Below are positions 1 to 7,721 of a stretch of 64,000 bases of DNA, one piece after another; position 1 is the first letter of the stretch, and the number at the start of each line of letters is the position of its first letter. The stretch comes from Actinomyces provencensis (GTDB lineage: Bacteria; Actinomycetota; Actinomycetes; Actinomycetales; Actinomycetaceae). Position numbers and translations under genes: made by a program. The stretch covers positions 3,102,062-3,166,061 of the forward strand of contig NZ_LT700212.1 of the NCBI RefSeq assembly GCF_900155435.1, written 5' to 3'. Below the pieces are notes generated by a model. It did not search any database, had not been told where the DNA came from, and was given only the letters and a program-made list of their open reading frames with translations.

Positions 1-1614
1 CGTTGGCGGTGGGCGGGATTCCTGGGTCCAGGTGGTGCTCGGGGCTGTGGGTGAGTGGTTCGGGTGTTGACTGGTCAGCTGGTGTCGAGGGTCGGTGTCA
101 GGGAGCGGAGTGTGGTGATCGCATCGGCCAGAAGGCTGGCGTAGGGATGGTGGTCGGCGAGGTTGAGGATGCGCGCTCGGGCGTGGCGGGTGAGGACGGC
201 TGGGACCTGGTAGAGGCGGTACCTCAGCCGTTTGACCTCCCACCTGCGTGCCTCGTGGTGGGTGAGGGCGAGGGTCTGCATCCAGGCGGTGAGGCCTGGT
301 GCGAGTTGGACGATGTGGACCCAGATGCGGTTCTGGTTGAAGGAGTACAAGGGCAGGTTGCGTAGCCCCGTTTCCTTGGCCAGGCGTATGCGGTCCTCAC
401 AGCGGGCCCGACGCCGGTGACGCAGTTCCAGGTCAGGGATCTGGTGGTGTGGGCAGCCGGGGGTGGTGTTGGTGGCAAACGCGGTGATCCTCATGCCGTC
501 GACATCTTCGAAACGCAACTGGGCTCCGGGGTGGGGGCGTTCTTTGCGCACGATGACGCGCATACCTGTGGGCCATGAGGTGAGGTCCATGACTCCGGTG
601 AGTTCCGCGACCCACGCCCCCTGCCTGACTTGGCCGTCGGCGTCCAGGGCTGGACTCCACGCTTCCTGGGGCAGTTGGTGGAGGAGGTCGGGGGTGTCGT
701 GGGGCAGCGTGAACCCCAATGAGTAGGACAGGCGCCGCGTGGTGAGCCACTTGGTGAGGTCATGGGTGGCGCCGGCCCCGTCGGTGCGGACCAGGACACT
801 CTTGTTGCCCCTCCATTTGGGTGAGTGTCCGGGCAGTTGGGCCAGGGCGGAGCGGATGACCTGGATGTGATCGCGGGCAGTGTTGCTGCCGGCGTTGCCG
901 GGGCGCAGTAGTACGGCCAGCGGCTCCCCCGTCCCGCCCTCCCCGTGGTCAACGAAGGCACACAAGGGATGGAATCCGTATCCCCTCTTGAACGTCGGCG
1001 CAGCCTGCTCCTTGTCCGAGTGGGAGGTGAGGAGGGTGGCGTCCAGGTCGATGATGAGCGGCTTTTTCGCCGTGCACCCGTGGTCGGGTGCCTGGGACCC
1101 GGCAAGATCCCACGCCCGCTCCCGCACGCAGGCGCGAGCCTTGTTGATGGCCCGCACGGCTTTGTCGGCATCACCGGCCAGGGTCTGGATCACCCGCGAG
1201 ACCGTGGGATCTGAGGCCACGCGCCCATAGACACCCGGCTCACAGCGGACCATGTTGATGTCAGCCAGACAGTCCCCACCCAGGGCGAGAGTCAGTGCCA
1301 GGTCGAGGACGATCTTGGCGGGGTCGTGGGAGGACAGGGGCTTGCGCCACGGGGCCAAGGCACGCGACAGGGCCCCCTCCAATCCGAGGGCTCCCACGGT
1401 CTCCACCAGGAGCGCGCCGCCCGCCTGGCCCACCGCGCTCGAGGGACGGACCTTGGGGGACACGGCAGGGTAGAACCCGGTAGTCTTCTTCACCTGAGGG
1501 GTGCTCCACTTCTGGACGGAAAACGGATCTCAACTACCCGTATTTTCCCAGATCAGGAGCACTCCTCAGTTTGTCTCCCACCCCTCGAGACACCCCAACG
1601 ATGAAAGCCCGAGG
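1..1614 (-). mobile_element. IS1380-family insertion sequence (left tip cut by window edge)
   Basis: The element is defined by its transposase at 75-1493. A candidate outer end lies at about 1596-1614; read inward on the minus strand it starts CCTCGGGCTTTCATCGTTGG, and IS1380-family ends commonly begin with CC. The window opens with CGTTGG, which would be the inner part of the matching opposite end, so only its outer tip would be missing. The ends are inferred from this partial match, and no target duplication can be tested because the left flank is outside the window. Confidence 0.5.
75..1493 (-). CDS. IS1380-family DDE transposase
   Basis: Cuts and rejoins the ends of its own insertion sequence. 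The 472-residue protein has the family layout: an N-terminal DNA-binding part, then an RNase H-like catalytic fold with acidic residues in IIDLDAT (D149/D151), VRTDGAGAT (D238) and RCEDRIRLAKETG (E366). Length matches intact family members and no frame break is visible, so it is probably functional. It starts with ATG and lies immediately left of the ISL3/Tn402-like island, evidence that several elements have accumulated here. The family call rests on remembered motif pattern rather than a search. Confidence 0.85.
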   Translation of the reverse strand: MKKTTGFYPAVSPKVRPSSAVGQAGGALLVETVGALGLEGALSRALAPWRKPLSSHDPAKIVLDLALTLALGGDCLADINMVRCEPGVYGRVASDPTVSRVIQTLAGDADKAVRAINKARACVRERAWDLAGSQAPDHGCTAKKPLIIDLDATLLTSHSDKEQAAPTFKRGYGFHPLCAFVDHGEGGTGEPLAVLLRPGNAGSNTARDHIQVIRSALAQLPGHSPKWRGNKSVLVRTDGAGATHDLTKWLTTRRLSYSLGFTLPHDTPDLLHQLPQEAWSPALDADGQVRQGAWVAELTGVMDLTSWPTGMRVIVRKERPHPGAQLRFEDVDGMRITAFATNTTPGCPHHQIPDLELRHRRRARCEDRIRLAKETGLRNLPLYSFNQNRIWVHIVQLAPGLTAWMQTLALTHHEARRWEVKRLRYRLYQVPAVLTRHARARILNLADHHPYASLLADAITTLRSLTPTLDTS

Positions 1615-1778
1615 CTAGACGATCCACATGATTGGACAGTGGAGGCGGAGAGCGCTGGATGGTCTTGTTCCGGCGGAGGGGCCACGGAGGCATGGCTCTC
1701 CTGTGACGCCTGATGAGGCAGCGGCCGCTGGCCAGCGCGCTGTCGAGTTCAAATGGGATGCGTTCCGAGCGCATGAGG
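1494..1778. other. Gap between IS1380 and ISL3 elements; possible gene debris
   Basis: Contains the right end of the IS1380-type element and about 160 bp of other DNA. No complete gene is visible. One plus-strand frame (1628-1775) includes AVEFKWDAFRA, loosely resembling the KWDGFRA active-site lysine motif of ATP-dependent DNA ligases, and the frame is cut by the ISL3 end at 1779. This resemblance is weak (KWDA, not KWDG) and may be chance. Confidence 0.3.
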
Positions 1779-1784
1779 GGCTCT

Positions 1785-1863
1785 TCACAATTGACGGTGT
1801 AGTTGGGGTCTGAATCCGCCGCACTCGAGCAGTCCGCGGACGATGTAGTGCCTCAGGTTGCGG
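1785..1863 (-). pseudogene. C-terminal fragment of the split ISL3 transposase
   Basis: Read on the minus strand this encodes RNLRHYIVRGLLECGGF followed by RPQLHRQL and a TGA stop at 1785-1787, the typical end of ISL3-family transposases. It is the missing tail of the fragment at 8588-9825: that fragment ends GFRNL at the transposon junction and this one resumes with RNLRHY. The overlap comes from the duplicated target GGTTGCGG (1856-1863 and 8588-8595). The stop codon overlaps the IS terminal repeat. Confidence 0.85.
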
Positions 1864-1912
1864 TGTGACTCCGTCCGCTAATTGGCGGGGTTCTTCGGTC
1901 GCTTCGTGGCGG
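1864..1912 (+). repeat. Left terminal inverted repeat of the resistance transposon
   Basis: A 49-bp end starting TGTGACTCCGTCCGCTAATT. It matches the right end (8539-8587, reverse complement) at about 45 of 49 positions. It is the site where transposase would bind and cut. Confidence 0.88.
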
Positions 1913-2018
1913 TCTCACTGACGAGCGATGGCCAGCGGGGCCGGGTCGATCGGTCCCCGGGACGCTGTTCGGCACCAAGCGGTGGGCACTGCGCCAGCCA
2001 GGTTCGGGACCGTGCGGA

Positions 2019-2408
2019 TCACAGGTAGCGGCAGATGGTCGTGGCGTCGCAGTTGGTCGGGTCGACCGTGGCGGCAGCGTCGCTGAGTTGGGCGACGGTG
2101 TGTCGCAGTGCCTGTAGGTCGGCGATTTGGCGGTCCAGGTCGTCCAGGCGGGTCTCGAGCAGATCTTGCACGTGCCGGCAGGGTGCGACCCCGGCGTCGC
2201 GGATGTCGAGGACCTCGCGGATTTGGGCCAGAGTGAACCCAGTGGTGCGGCTGCGGCGGATGAAGCCCAGGCGCGCCAGGGCCTCAGCGGCGTAGTCGCG
2301 GTAGCCGTTGGCGGTTCGGTCCGGTGCGGGCAGCAGCCCGGCTTCTTCGTAGAAGCGCAGCGTCTTGGTTGTGGTCCCGCTGGCCTCGGCCAGCTCACCG
2401 ATCCGCAC
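2019..2408 (-). CDS. merR: MerR-family mercury-responsive regulator
   Basis: A 129-residue one-component metal sensor that represses and activates the divergent mer promoter by distorting its long spacer. The N-terminal winged helix is MRIGELAEASGTTTKTLRFY; a dimerisation helix spans about 76-110. Cysteines C77, C120 and C126 occupy the three positions expected for thiolate metal binding in MerR. The start is GTG at 2406-2408, preceded by AAGGAGG; no better start lies upstream. It is divergent from merA with an operator between them. Specificity for Hg(II) is inferred from the cysteines and the adjacent reductase. Confidence 0.9.
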   Translation of the reverse strand: MRIGELAEASGTTTKTLRFYEEAGLLPAPDRTANGYRDYAAEALARLGFIRRSRTTGFTLAQIREVLDIRDAGVAPCRHVQDLLETRLDDLDRQIADLQALRHTVAQLSDAAATVDPTNCDATTICRYL

Positions 2409-2443
2409 GGCGCCTCCTTGCTCGAACGGCTTCCACGTTCATC

Positions 2444-2475
2444 TTGACCTTTCCCTGCACTGGAAGGTCCATTCT
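2444..2475 (+). promoter_or_regulatory. MerR-type mer promoter/operator
   Basis: TTGACC at 2444-2449 is a -35 box, followed after an overlong 19-20 bp spacer by a weak -10 (CATTCT near 2470-2475). The spacer holds an inverted repeat with ACCTT and AAGGT arms (2447-2451, 2463-2467). Overlong spacers with a central dyad are the signature of MerR-regulated promoters. It lies between merR and merA and would serve merA directly. Confidence 0.75.
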
Positions 2476-2513
2476 GGTCACTGGAGACGTGCAACGCAAA
2501 GGAGATGTGCGAT

Positions 2514-3917
2514 ATGGGTGAGGACTACGACGTCGATTTGGCCGTGATCGGGTCAGGAGGCGCGGCCATGTCGGCGGCGATCGCGGCCAGCCAGGCCGGC
2601 AAGAGTGTGGTGTTGATCGAACGCGGCGTCCTCGGCGGCACGTGCGTGAACATCGGCTGTGTGCCGTCCAAGACGCTGCTGGCGGCCGCCGGAGCGCGGC
2701 ACGCCGCGCTGACCAACCCCTTCGCAGGCGTCCCGACGTCAGCCGGACCGGTGGATCTGGGCGCCCTAGTGGCGCAGAAGGATGGCCTGATCGAGAGCCT
2801 GCGCGAGGCGAAGTACGCCGACGTAGCCGCCGCCTACGGCTTCGAGGTCCGCTCGGGCCAGGCCGCCTTCCTGAACAAGGACACCATGGCCGTCGACGGC
2901 GCGGTGCTGCGGGCCCGGGCCTACCTGATCGCCACCGGCTCCACCCCCGCCGTCCCGGACGTGGCCGGCCTTGAGTCCGTGGACTGGCTGACCTCGACCA
3001 CGGCGATGGAGCTCACCGAGCTGCCCAAGTCCCTGGTCGTCATCGGTGGCGGCTATGTCGGGATGGAGCAGGCCCAGCTGTTCGCCCACCTCGGTGCCCG
3101 GGTGTCGGTGGTCGGGCGTCTGGCGCCCCACGCCGAGCCGGAGCTGGCCCAGGGGCTTCGGGAGGTTTTCGCCGACGATGGCATCACGGTGGTCGAGGAG
3201 CACGCGACCGCGGTGGCCACCGGCATCGGTCCTCATGGACAGGACGTCGTGGTGAGCACCGCCTCCGGCGCGCAGGTCCGCGGAGCACGGCTGTTGGTGG
3301 CCACCGGGCGCTTCGCGCGCACCGACGGCCTGGACCTGGCCGCTGCCGCGGTGGACGTGGACGAGCGGGGCTTCGTCGTGGTCGACGAGTCCCAGCGCAC
3401 CTCCAACCCGCGCATCTACGCCGCCGGTGACGTCTCGGGGGCTCCTCAGTACGTCTACGTAGCCGCCGCCGGCGGTCGGGCCGCCGCGCTCAACGCACTT
3501 GCCGACGACGGTCGGGCCACGCCCGCACGCGTGGACTACACCGGTCTGCCTGCGGTCGTGTTCACCAGGCCCCAGCTGGCCTCGGCAGGGCTGACAGAGG
3601 ACGAGGCCCTCGCCCGCGGGTACGTGTGCGACTGCCGGGTCCTGGGCCTATCCGACGTCCCTCGGGCGTTGGTCCAGCACGACACCAGGGGCGCGGTGAA
3701 GCTCGTAGTTGACGCCACGACCGGCAAGGTGCTGGGCGTGCACGCTCTGGCCGACGGCGCCGGGGAGATCATGCTGGCGGCCACCTACGCCATCAAGGCC
3801 GGCATGACCGTTGATGATCTGGCCGACACCTGGGCGCCGTACCTGACCATGGCGGAGAGTCTGCGCATCGTCGCCGGCCTCTTCCGCAACCAGATGCCGA
3901 CGTCCTGCTGCGCCTGA
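2514..3917 (+). CDS. merA: Mercuric reductase
   Basis: Cytosolic FAD/NADPH disulfide oxidoreductase that reduces Hg(II) to volatile Hg(0). The 467-residue protein has an FAD-binding GSGGAAM near residue 13, the redox-active pair in GTCVNIGCVPSK (C44, C49), an NADPH-binding GGGYVGMEQ, and the vicinal C465-C466 pair in the tail PTSCCA that hands mercury to the active site. It lacks the N-terminal metal-binding HMA domain of some MerA proteins. I prefer the ATG at 2514: it sits 9 bp after GGAG, whereas the ATG at 2505 directly abuts it. No merT, merP or merB follows in intact form. Confidence 0.95.
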   Translation: MGEDYDVDLAVIGSGGAAMSAAIAASQAGKSVVLIERGVLGGTCVNIGCVPSKTLLAAAGARHAALTNPFAGVPTSAGPVDLGALVAQKDGLIESLREAKYADVAAAYGFEVRSGQAAFLNKDTMAVDGAVLRARAYLIATGSTPAVPDVAGLESVDWLTSTTAMELTELPKSLVVIGGGYVGMEQAQLFAHLGARVSVVGRLAPHAEPELAQGLREVFADDGITVVEEHATAVATGIGPHGQDVVVSTASGAQVRGARLLVATGRFARTDGLDLAAAAVDVDERGFVVVDESQRTSNPRIYAAGDVSGAPQYVYVAAAGGRAAALNALADDGRATPARVDYTGLPAVVFTRPQLASAGLTEDEALARGYVCDCRVLGLSDVPRALVQHDTRGAVKLVVDATTGKVLGVHALADGAGEIMLAATYAIKAGMTVDDLADTWAPYLTMAESLRIVAGLFRNQMPTSCCA

Positions 3918-4239
3918 GATCCCTCGTATCCACTGGCCCAATCCGAGGCCCGGGCCGGAGCGCCGGGGACGCCTGGTCCTCGGTACTGGTGCAGCAGTGC
4001 GCCTGTTCTGCATCGGGCACCCTTGCTGCTGGCCTTCGGTGTAGCCGGTCTCGGCGCGGTGTTTTCACCGGCACCGCCGCCGTGCTCACTATCGCCGCCA
4101 TCGTCCTGGCAGTGACCGGAGCACGCCGCGCCGACCTCATCTCGCCGGTAGCTGTGGCGGCACGGAGGCTGAATCCTCGCTGTGTGGTTGGGCCGGTTCA
4201 GGGTGGCGTTGAGAAAACTCGCCGGTGGTGGTGGGGGCC
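3918..4239 (+). other. Decayed region downstream of merA, possible membrane-protein remnant
   Basis: No intact gene. Two plus-strand frames encode hydrophobic runs that would join across a frameshift near 4060: PLLLAFGVAGLGAVF (from about 4020) and TGTAAVLTIAAIVLAVTGA (from about 4068). Together they look like a two-helix membrane segment, as expected for a broken mercury-uptake protein after merA. The assignment is speculative; no cysteine pair diagnostic of MerT is clear. Confidence 0.3.
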
Positions 4240-4417
4240 TGACCCTTGTTCGTGGACACGCTGATTCCAGCATCTGCTGGGGAAGCGAGATCATGAACCA
4301 TGGCCAGGAAGAACTACTCCGAAGAGTTTCGCCAGCAGGCGGTTGACCTGTACGAGTCGACACCGGGAGCGACGCTCCGCGGTATCGCGGAGGACCTCGG
4401 GATCGTCCGAGGCACGC
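4240..4417 (+). pseudogene. Truncated IS3-family left end with orfA fragment
   Basis: Starts with a TGACCCTTGTTCGTGG terminus at 4240, then an ATG at 4300 opening MARKNYSEEFRQQAVDLYES, the helix-turn-helix start of IS3-family OrfA. Homology stops after about 40 codons (GTL) at 4417, exactly where a Tn402-like terminal repeat begins. The rest of orfA, all of orfB and the right end are missing, so it is inactive. The apparent continuation to 4518 is transposon-end sequence read in frame. Confidence 0.85.
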
Positions 4418-4466
4418 TGTGGCTTCGTTCGCTTGGTGGCGGGGTTTTTGCAGCGCTCCGTGGCGG
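4418..4466 (+). repeat. Internal, diverged copy of the transposon terminal repeat
   Basis: Begins TGTGGCTTCGTTCGCTTGG and matches the right transposon end at about 37 of 49 positions, including GGCGGGGTT near its centre and CGTGGCGG at its inner edge. It is oriented like the left end and truncates the IS3 orfA precisely. It is probably the original left end of the cadmium/tni module before the mer segment was added outside it. Confidence 0.8.
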
Positions 4467-4567
4467 TCTTGTTGCCGCGATCACGCAGGACTGGCTGCAG
4501 GTAGGTGTCGCGGTCTGAACCGAGAGGGGTGCGCCCGGTCGGGGCCGTTTGGATCGCTGCCGCTACG

Positions 4568-5170
4568 TCAGAGTCCGAAGGCTCCGCCGCTGACGAGGAT
4601 CACGATGCCGAGGCCGATGAGAACGATGGGGAAGAGGATGCGCTCCCAGCGTTCGAGCACTTCGGCGATCGGGGGGCGGGTGGCGACGAACTTTGCCAGG
4701 GCCACCAGGACCGCGACGAGCGCGAGGAAGATGATGCAGTAGGCGACTACTGCGAGAGGTTCCACGCTGAGGAAGACAGGGGTGTAGACGCCGATGTTGT
4801 CGCCGCCGTTGGCAAGGGTGACGCCTGCGACTGTCCACACGCCGACCTTCTTGCCGGCAACCTTGACCTCGTCGTCATCGTCGTCATCGTCTCCGCGCCA
4901 GGCCTGCCATGCGGCCCAGAGGCCGAGGCCCAGAGGGATGAGACCGAAGTACGGGATGGCTGCCAAGGGCAGGAATGCTCCGGCACCGATAGTCACCAGG
5001 ACCGCGGCACCGAGGATGCCGGCGAATCCGAGGTACTGGCCGGCCAGAATGCGGGCGGTAGTGCCGCGCTGGCCTGCCCCTCGCGCGAAGAAGAGGGAGA
5101 GCACGATGATGTCGTCGATGTTGGTCGCTGCGAACAGGCCCATCGCCTGCAAGACCGAGGTGAGGATCAT
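4568..5170 (-). CDS. cadD: CadD-family cadmium resistance membrane protein
   Basis: A 200-residue integral membrane protein proposed to export or sequester cadmium. It shows about five hydrophobic segments, the family pattern TNIDDIIVLSLFFAR near the N-terminus, an acidic loop of seven consecutive aspartates around residue 95, and NGGDNIGVYTPVF, the second conserved motif. The start at 5170 overlaps the sensor gene stop as ATGA, which decides it against a longer upstream start. It is translationally coupled to the metal sensor. The transport direction and metal are family knowledge. Confidence 0.88.
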   Translation of the reverse strand: MILTSVLQAMGLFAATNIDDIIVLSLFFARGAGQRGTTARILAGQYLGFAGILGAAVLVTIGAGAFLPLAAIPYFGLIPLGLGLWAAWQAWRGDDDDDDDEVKVAGKKVGVWTVAGVTLANGGDNIGVYTPVFLSVEPLAVVAYCIIFLALVAVLVALAKFVATRPPIAEVLERWERILFPIVLIGLGIVILVSGGAFGL

Positions 5171-5526
5171 GCGCCCTCCCCAGCTGCGTCGCATCCGGGA
5201 AGCGAGCAGGCGGGATCGATGCACGGGGCGTCTTCGTCCACTGCCAGGGTGGCATCGACCAGTGCCGTCAGCGCCTGCGCCAGGTGCGAATCGGCGATCT
5301 CATATCGTGTCCGACGACCCTCGGGCTCGGAGACGACGATCCCGCAATCGCGCAGGCATGCCAGGTGGTTGGACACGTTCGGGCGTGTCAGGTCCAGATC
5401 TCGGGCCAGTTCCGCCGGGTAAGCGGGATGGTCGAGCAGGGTCAAGATGATCCGGGATCGAGTGGGGTCGGCCAGTGCACGACCCAGGCGGTTCATCACG
5501 TCGAGACGCGAAGCAATAGTCAGCAT
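5167..5526 (-). CDS. cmtR: ArsR-family Cd/Pb sensor, CmtR type
   Basis: A 119-residue winged-helix repressor that releases DNA when it binds Cd(II) or Pb(II). C57 and C61 in ACLRDCG plus C102 in DAPCIDPAC fall at the same residue numbers as the metal ligands of Mycobacterium CmtR, which is strong evidence for that subclass. Recognition helix: LTRPNVSNHLACLR. The start at 5526 (MLTIASRLDVMNRLG) matches CmtR; the longer upstream frame is not conserved. A -10-like TATAGT lies on the minus strand at 5534-5539, only 7 bp from the ATG, suggesting a leaderless message. Operon partner: cadD. Confidence 0.9.
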   Translation of the reverse strand: MLTIASRLDVMNRLGRALADPTRSRIILTLLDHPAYPAELARDLDLTRPNVSNHLACLRDCGIVVSEPEGRRTRYEIADSHLAQALTALVDATLAVDEDAPCIDPACSLPGCDAAGEGA

Positions 5527-5602
5527 GGACTGAACTATACAGCGCGCACTGAACACTCGGTCACAGGCGTCAGCCCAGATCGCATGCCCGTAAGGGGAAC
5601 CC

Positions 5603-5692
5603 TCACCGGACACCACCGCTACTTATCGAGAGGAACGACGGCACGCCTGGCGGGCTGTCCCGTAAGACCCGTCCGGTGAACTGTCCGGTGAA
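5603..5692. promoter_or_regulatory. Candidate resolution (res) site upstream of the resolvase
   Basis: Three copies of GTCCGGTGA occur here: inverted at 5603-5611 and direct at 5671-5679 and 5683-5691. Serine resolvases of Tn402-like elements bind repeated sites just upstream of their gene, and this is the correct place. The repeats are seen directly; the function is inferred from position. Confidence 0.45.
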
Positions 5693-5702
5693 GGGAGGCT
5701 AT

Positions 5703-5732
5703 ATGACACACTGGGGAGCATTTCCCCCTTGA
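5703..5732 (+). CDS. Nine-codon leader ORF coupled to the resolvase
   Basis: ATG at 5703 has a strong GGGAGG site at 5693-5698 and encodes MTHWGAFPP before a TGA whose TG is shared with the resolvase TTG start (TTGA, 5729-5732). The resolvase has no convincing ribosome site of its own, so translation of this micro-ORF could feed it by re-initiation. There is no experimental support. Confidence 0.4.
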   Translation: MTHWGAFPP

Positions 5733-6316
5733 AGGTCGGCTATGCCCGAGTCTCCACCGACGAGCAGGACCTGACCGCGCAGCGTGACGGACTCGCGGCG
5801 TTCGGCGTCGATCCCAAGCGCATCTACGTCGATCACGGGCTCACGGGCCGCAACGCCGACCGTGAGGGCCTGCGGCAGGCGCTGGCAGCGTGTCGGGACG
5901 GCGATACATTCGTGGTCACCAAGCTCGATCGGCTGGCGCGTTCGGTCCGTGATGCCCACCAGATCGCCGACGACCTCGCGGCGCGGGAAGTGAAGCTGAG
6001 CATCGCCGGATCGGTGTACGACCCGACCGACCCGATGGGGAAACTGTTGTTCAACGTGCTGGCGATGGTCGCCGAGTTCGAAGCCGACCTCATCCGTGCC
6101 CGCACCCGCGAGGGGATGAAGGTCGCCAAGGCCAAGGGCCGGCTGCGCGGGAAGTCACCGAAACTCACCCCCCGGCAAGAAGCTCACCTCGTCCAGCTAC
6201 ATGCCGCCGACGAGCACACCGTGGGCGAGCTGGCCGAGCTGTTCAGCGTGGGCCGCTCCACGGTCTACCGCGCCCTTCAGCGCGCCGAGCGCGGGCGCGA
6301 GAACGCCTTGCAGTAG
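5729..6316 (+). CDS. tniR: Serine resolvase (TniR-like)
   Basis: Resolves the cointegrate made during replicative transposition. The 195-residue protein has the resolvase/invertase fold: YARVSTDEQ with catalytic S9, a TKLDRLARS motif near 65-73, a GKLLFNVLAMVAEFE dimer segment, and a C-terminal helix-turn-helix (about 145-190) ending VGRSTVYRAL. The start is TTG at 5729 overlapping a nine-codon leader ORF. Its position between cargo and tniA and the repeats upstream fit a transposon resolvase. Length is normal. Confidence 0.92.
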   Translation: MKVGYARVSTDEQDLTAQRDGLAAFGVDPKRIYVDHGLTGRNADREGLRQALAACRDGDTFVVTKLDRLARSVRDAHQIADDLAAREVKLSIAGSVYDPTDPMGKLLFNVLAMVAEFEADLIRARTREGMKVAKAKGRLRGKSPKLTPRQEAHLVQLHAADEHTVGELAELFSVGRSTVYRALQRAERGRENALQ

Positions 6317-6323
6317 GTGCGTC

Positions 6324-7721
6324 GTGGACGCTCGAGCGCGGTGGCGAATCCTCAGGCTCCACGTCGAGGACCAGGTGCCCCTCGCGCGCTTAGCTCGCGA
6401 GACCGATGTTGGGCTGCGGACCCTGGAGCGCTGGCACGCCCGCTACCGCGCCGACGGCTACGCCGGACTGGAGACAGCCTCGCGAGCGGACACCGGCTCC
6501 CGCCGCCTTCCGCCCGACCTCGTCCACCTGATCGAGGGTCTGGCACTGAGCAAGCCGCGGCCGGCCATCGCCACCATCCACCGCAAAGTCACCGGCATCT
6601 GCGCCGCCCGGAGATGGCCGTTCCCCTCCTACTCGGTGGTGTGGGACATCGTGCGGACCCTGGATCCCGGCATGGTCACCCTCGCCCTGGAGGGCGCAGC
6701 GTCCTACCGCGACAAGCACGAGCTGGTGCTACGCCGGCAAGCAGAGCTGCCCAACGCGATGTGGCAATCCGATCACACCATGCTCGACATCCTGGTGGTG
6801 GGCACCGACGGCAAGCCCGCACGGCCATGGCTGACAACGATCCTCGACGACTGCTCCCGGGCGGTCTGCGGCTACACAGTCTTCTTGGGCGCACCGTCGG
6901 CGATGAACACCGCCCTGGCGCTGCGCCAAGCGATCTGGCACAAGACCGACCCGACCTGGCCGATGTGCGGCCTGCCCGACGTGCTCTACGTCGACCACGG
7001 CAGCGACTTCACCAGTGACCAGCTCGCCCACACCGCCGTCGACCTCCACATCCGACTGATCCACTCCACCGTCGCCCGACCCCAGGGACGGGGCAAGATC
7101 GAGCGGTTCTTCGGCACCATCAACACCGAGCTACTCGCCACCCTGCCCGGACTCATCACCGAAGGGCACCCCTGGCCGACACCGAAACTGTCCCTGGCCG
7201 CCCTCGATAGCGCCCTGGAGGCGTTCGTGGCCACCTACAACGACCGCACGCACAGCGAGCTCGGAACCTCCCCGCGCAGCGCGTGGATCGCCGATGGCTG
7301 GCTGCCCCGAATGCCCGAGAGCCTGGAAGACCTCGACAGACTGCTGTTGACCGTCGCCAAGACCCGCGTCGTGCGCCGCGATGGCATCCGCTTCCAGGGC
7401 CTGCGCTACGTCTCGCCAACTCTGGCCGGCTACGTCGGACGCTCGGTCGTGATCCGCTACGACCCCCGCGACATCACCGAGATCCGCGTCTTCGATCACG
7501 ACGAATTCGTCTGCAAGGCCGTCAACCAAGAGCACCACGACCAGAAGGTCAGCCTCAAGGAGATCCAGGCCGCGCGCAACGCCCGCCGCCGGGCGCTGCG
7601 AGCCGGCATCAACGAACGCATCGCCCTCGTGGCCGCACCTACCGAGACGCCACGGATCACCGAAGCACCGGCTCCGGCGCCGAGGTCGGCGTTGAAGATC
7701 TACAAGGAGGACCTCAGGTGA
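6324..7721 (+). CDS. tniA: TniA-like DDE transposase
   Basis: Catalyses strand transfer of the transposon ends. The 465-residue protein has an N-terminal helix-turn-helix (VPLARLARETDVGLRTLERW), an rve integrase core with D150 (WQSDHTMLD), D224 (LYVDHGSDF) and E260 (GRGKIERFF), giving the D-D-35-E spacing, and a C-terminal Mu-type beta barrel (about 340-400). I chose GTG at 6324, 8 bp after the resolvase stop, because conserved sequence starts there; upstream codons are the resolvase read out of frame. tniB overlaps its stop. Confidence 0.93.
   Translation: MDARARWRILRLHVEDQVPLARLARETDVGLRTLERWHARYRADGYAGLETASRADTGSRRLPPDLVHLIEGLALSKPRPAIATIHRKVTGICAARRWPFPSYSVVWDIVRTLDPGMVTLALEGAASYRDKHELVLRRQAELPNAMWQSDHTMLDILVVGTDGKPARPWLTTILDDCSRAVCGYTVFLGAPSAMNTALALRQAIWHKTDPTWPMCGLPDVLYVDHGSDFTSDQLAHTAVDLHIRLIHSTVARPQGRGKIERFFGTINTELLATLPGLITEGHPWPTPKLSLAALDSALEAFVATYNDRTHSELGTSPRSAWIADGWLPRMPESLEDLDRLLLTVAKTRVVRRDGIRFQGLRYVSPTLAGYVGRSVVIRYDPRDITEIRVFDHDEFVCKAVNQEHHDQKVSLKEIQAARNARRRALRAGINERIALVAAPTETPRITEAPAPAPRSALKIYKEDLR

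Noticed and set aside
3-1604. Several long plus-strand reading frames over the IS1380 transposase
   Set aside because: They lie antisense to a complete transposase with catalytic residues; very high GC makes such shadow frames common.
1771-1778. Target duplication for the ISL3 element
   Set aside because: The 8 bases outside the two ends (GCATGAGG and GACCCGGG) do not match.
2505-2513. ATG at 2505 as the merA start
   Set aside because: It directly abuts the GGAG ribosome site; the in-frame ATG at 2514 has proper 9-bp spacing.
4466-4518. Extension of the IS3 OrfA frame to 4518
   Set aside because: Sequence after 4417 is transposon terminal-repeat DNA, so the extra residues are an accident of reading frame.
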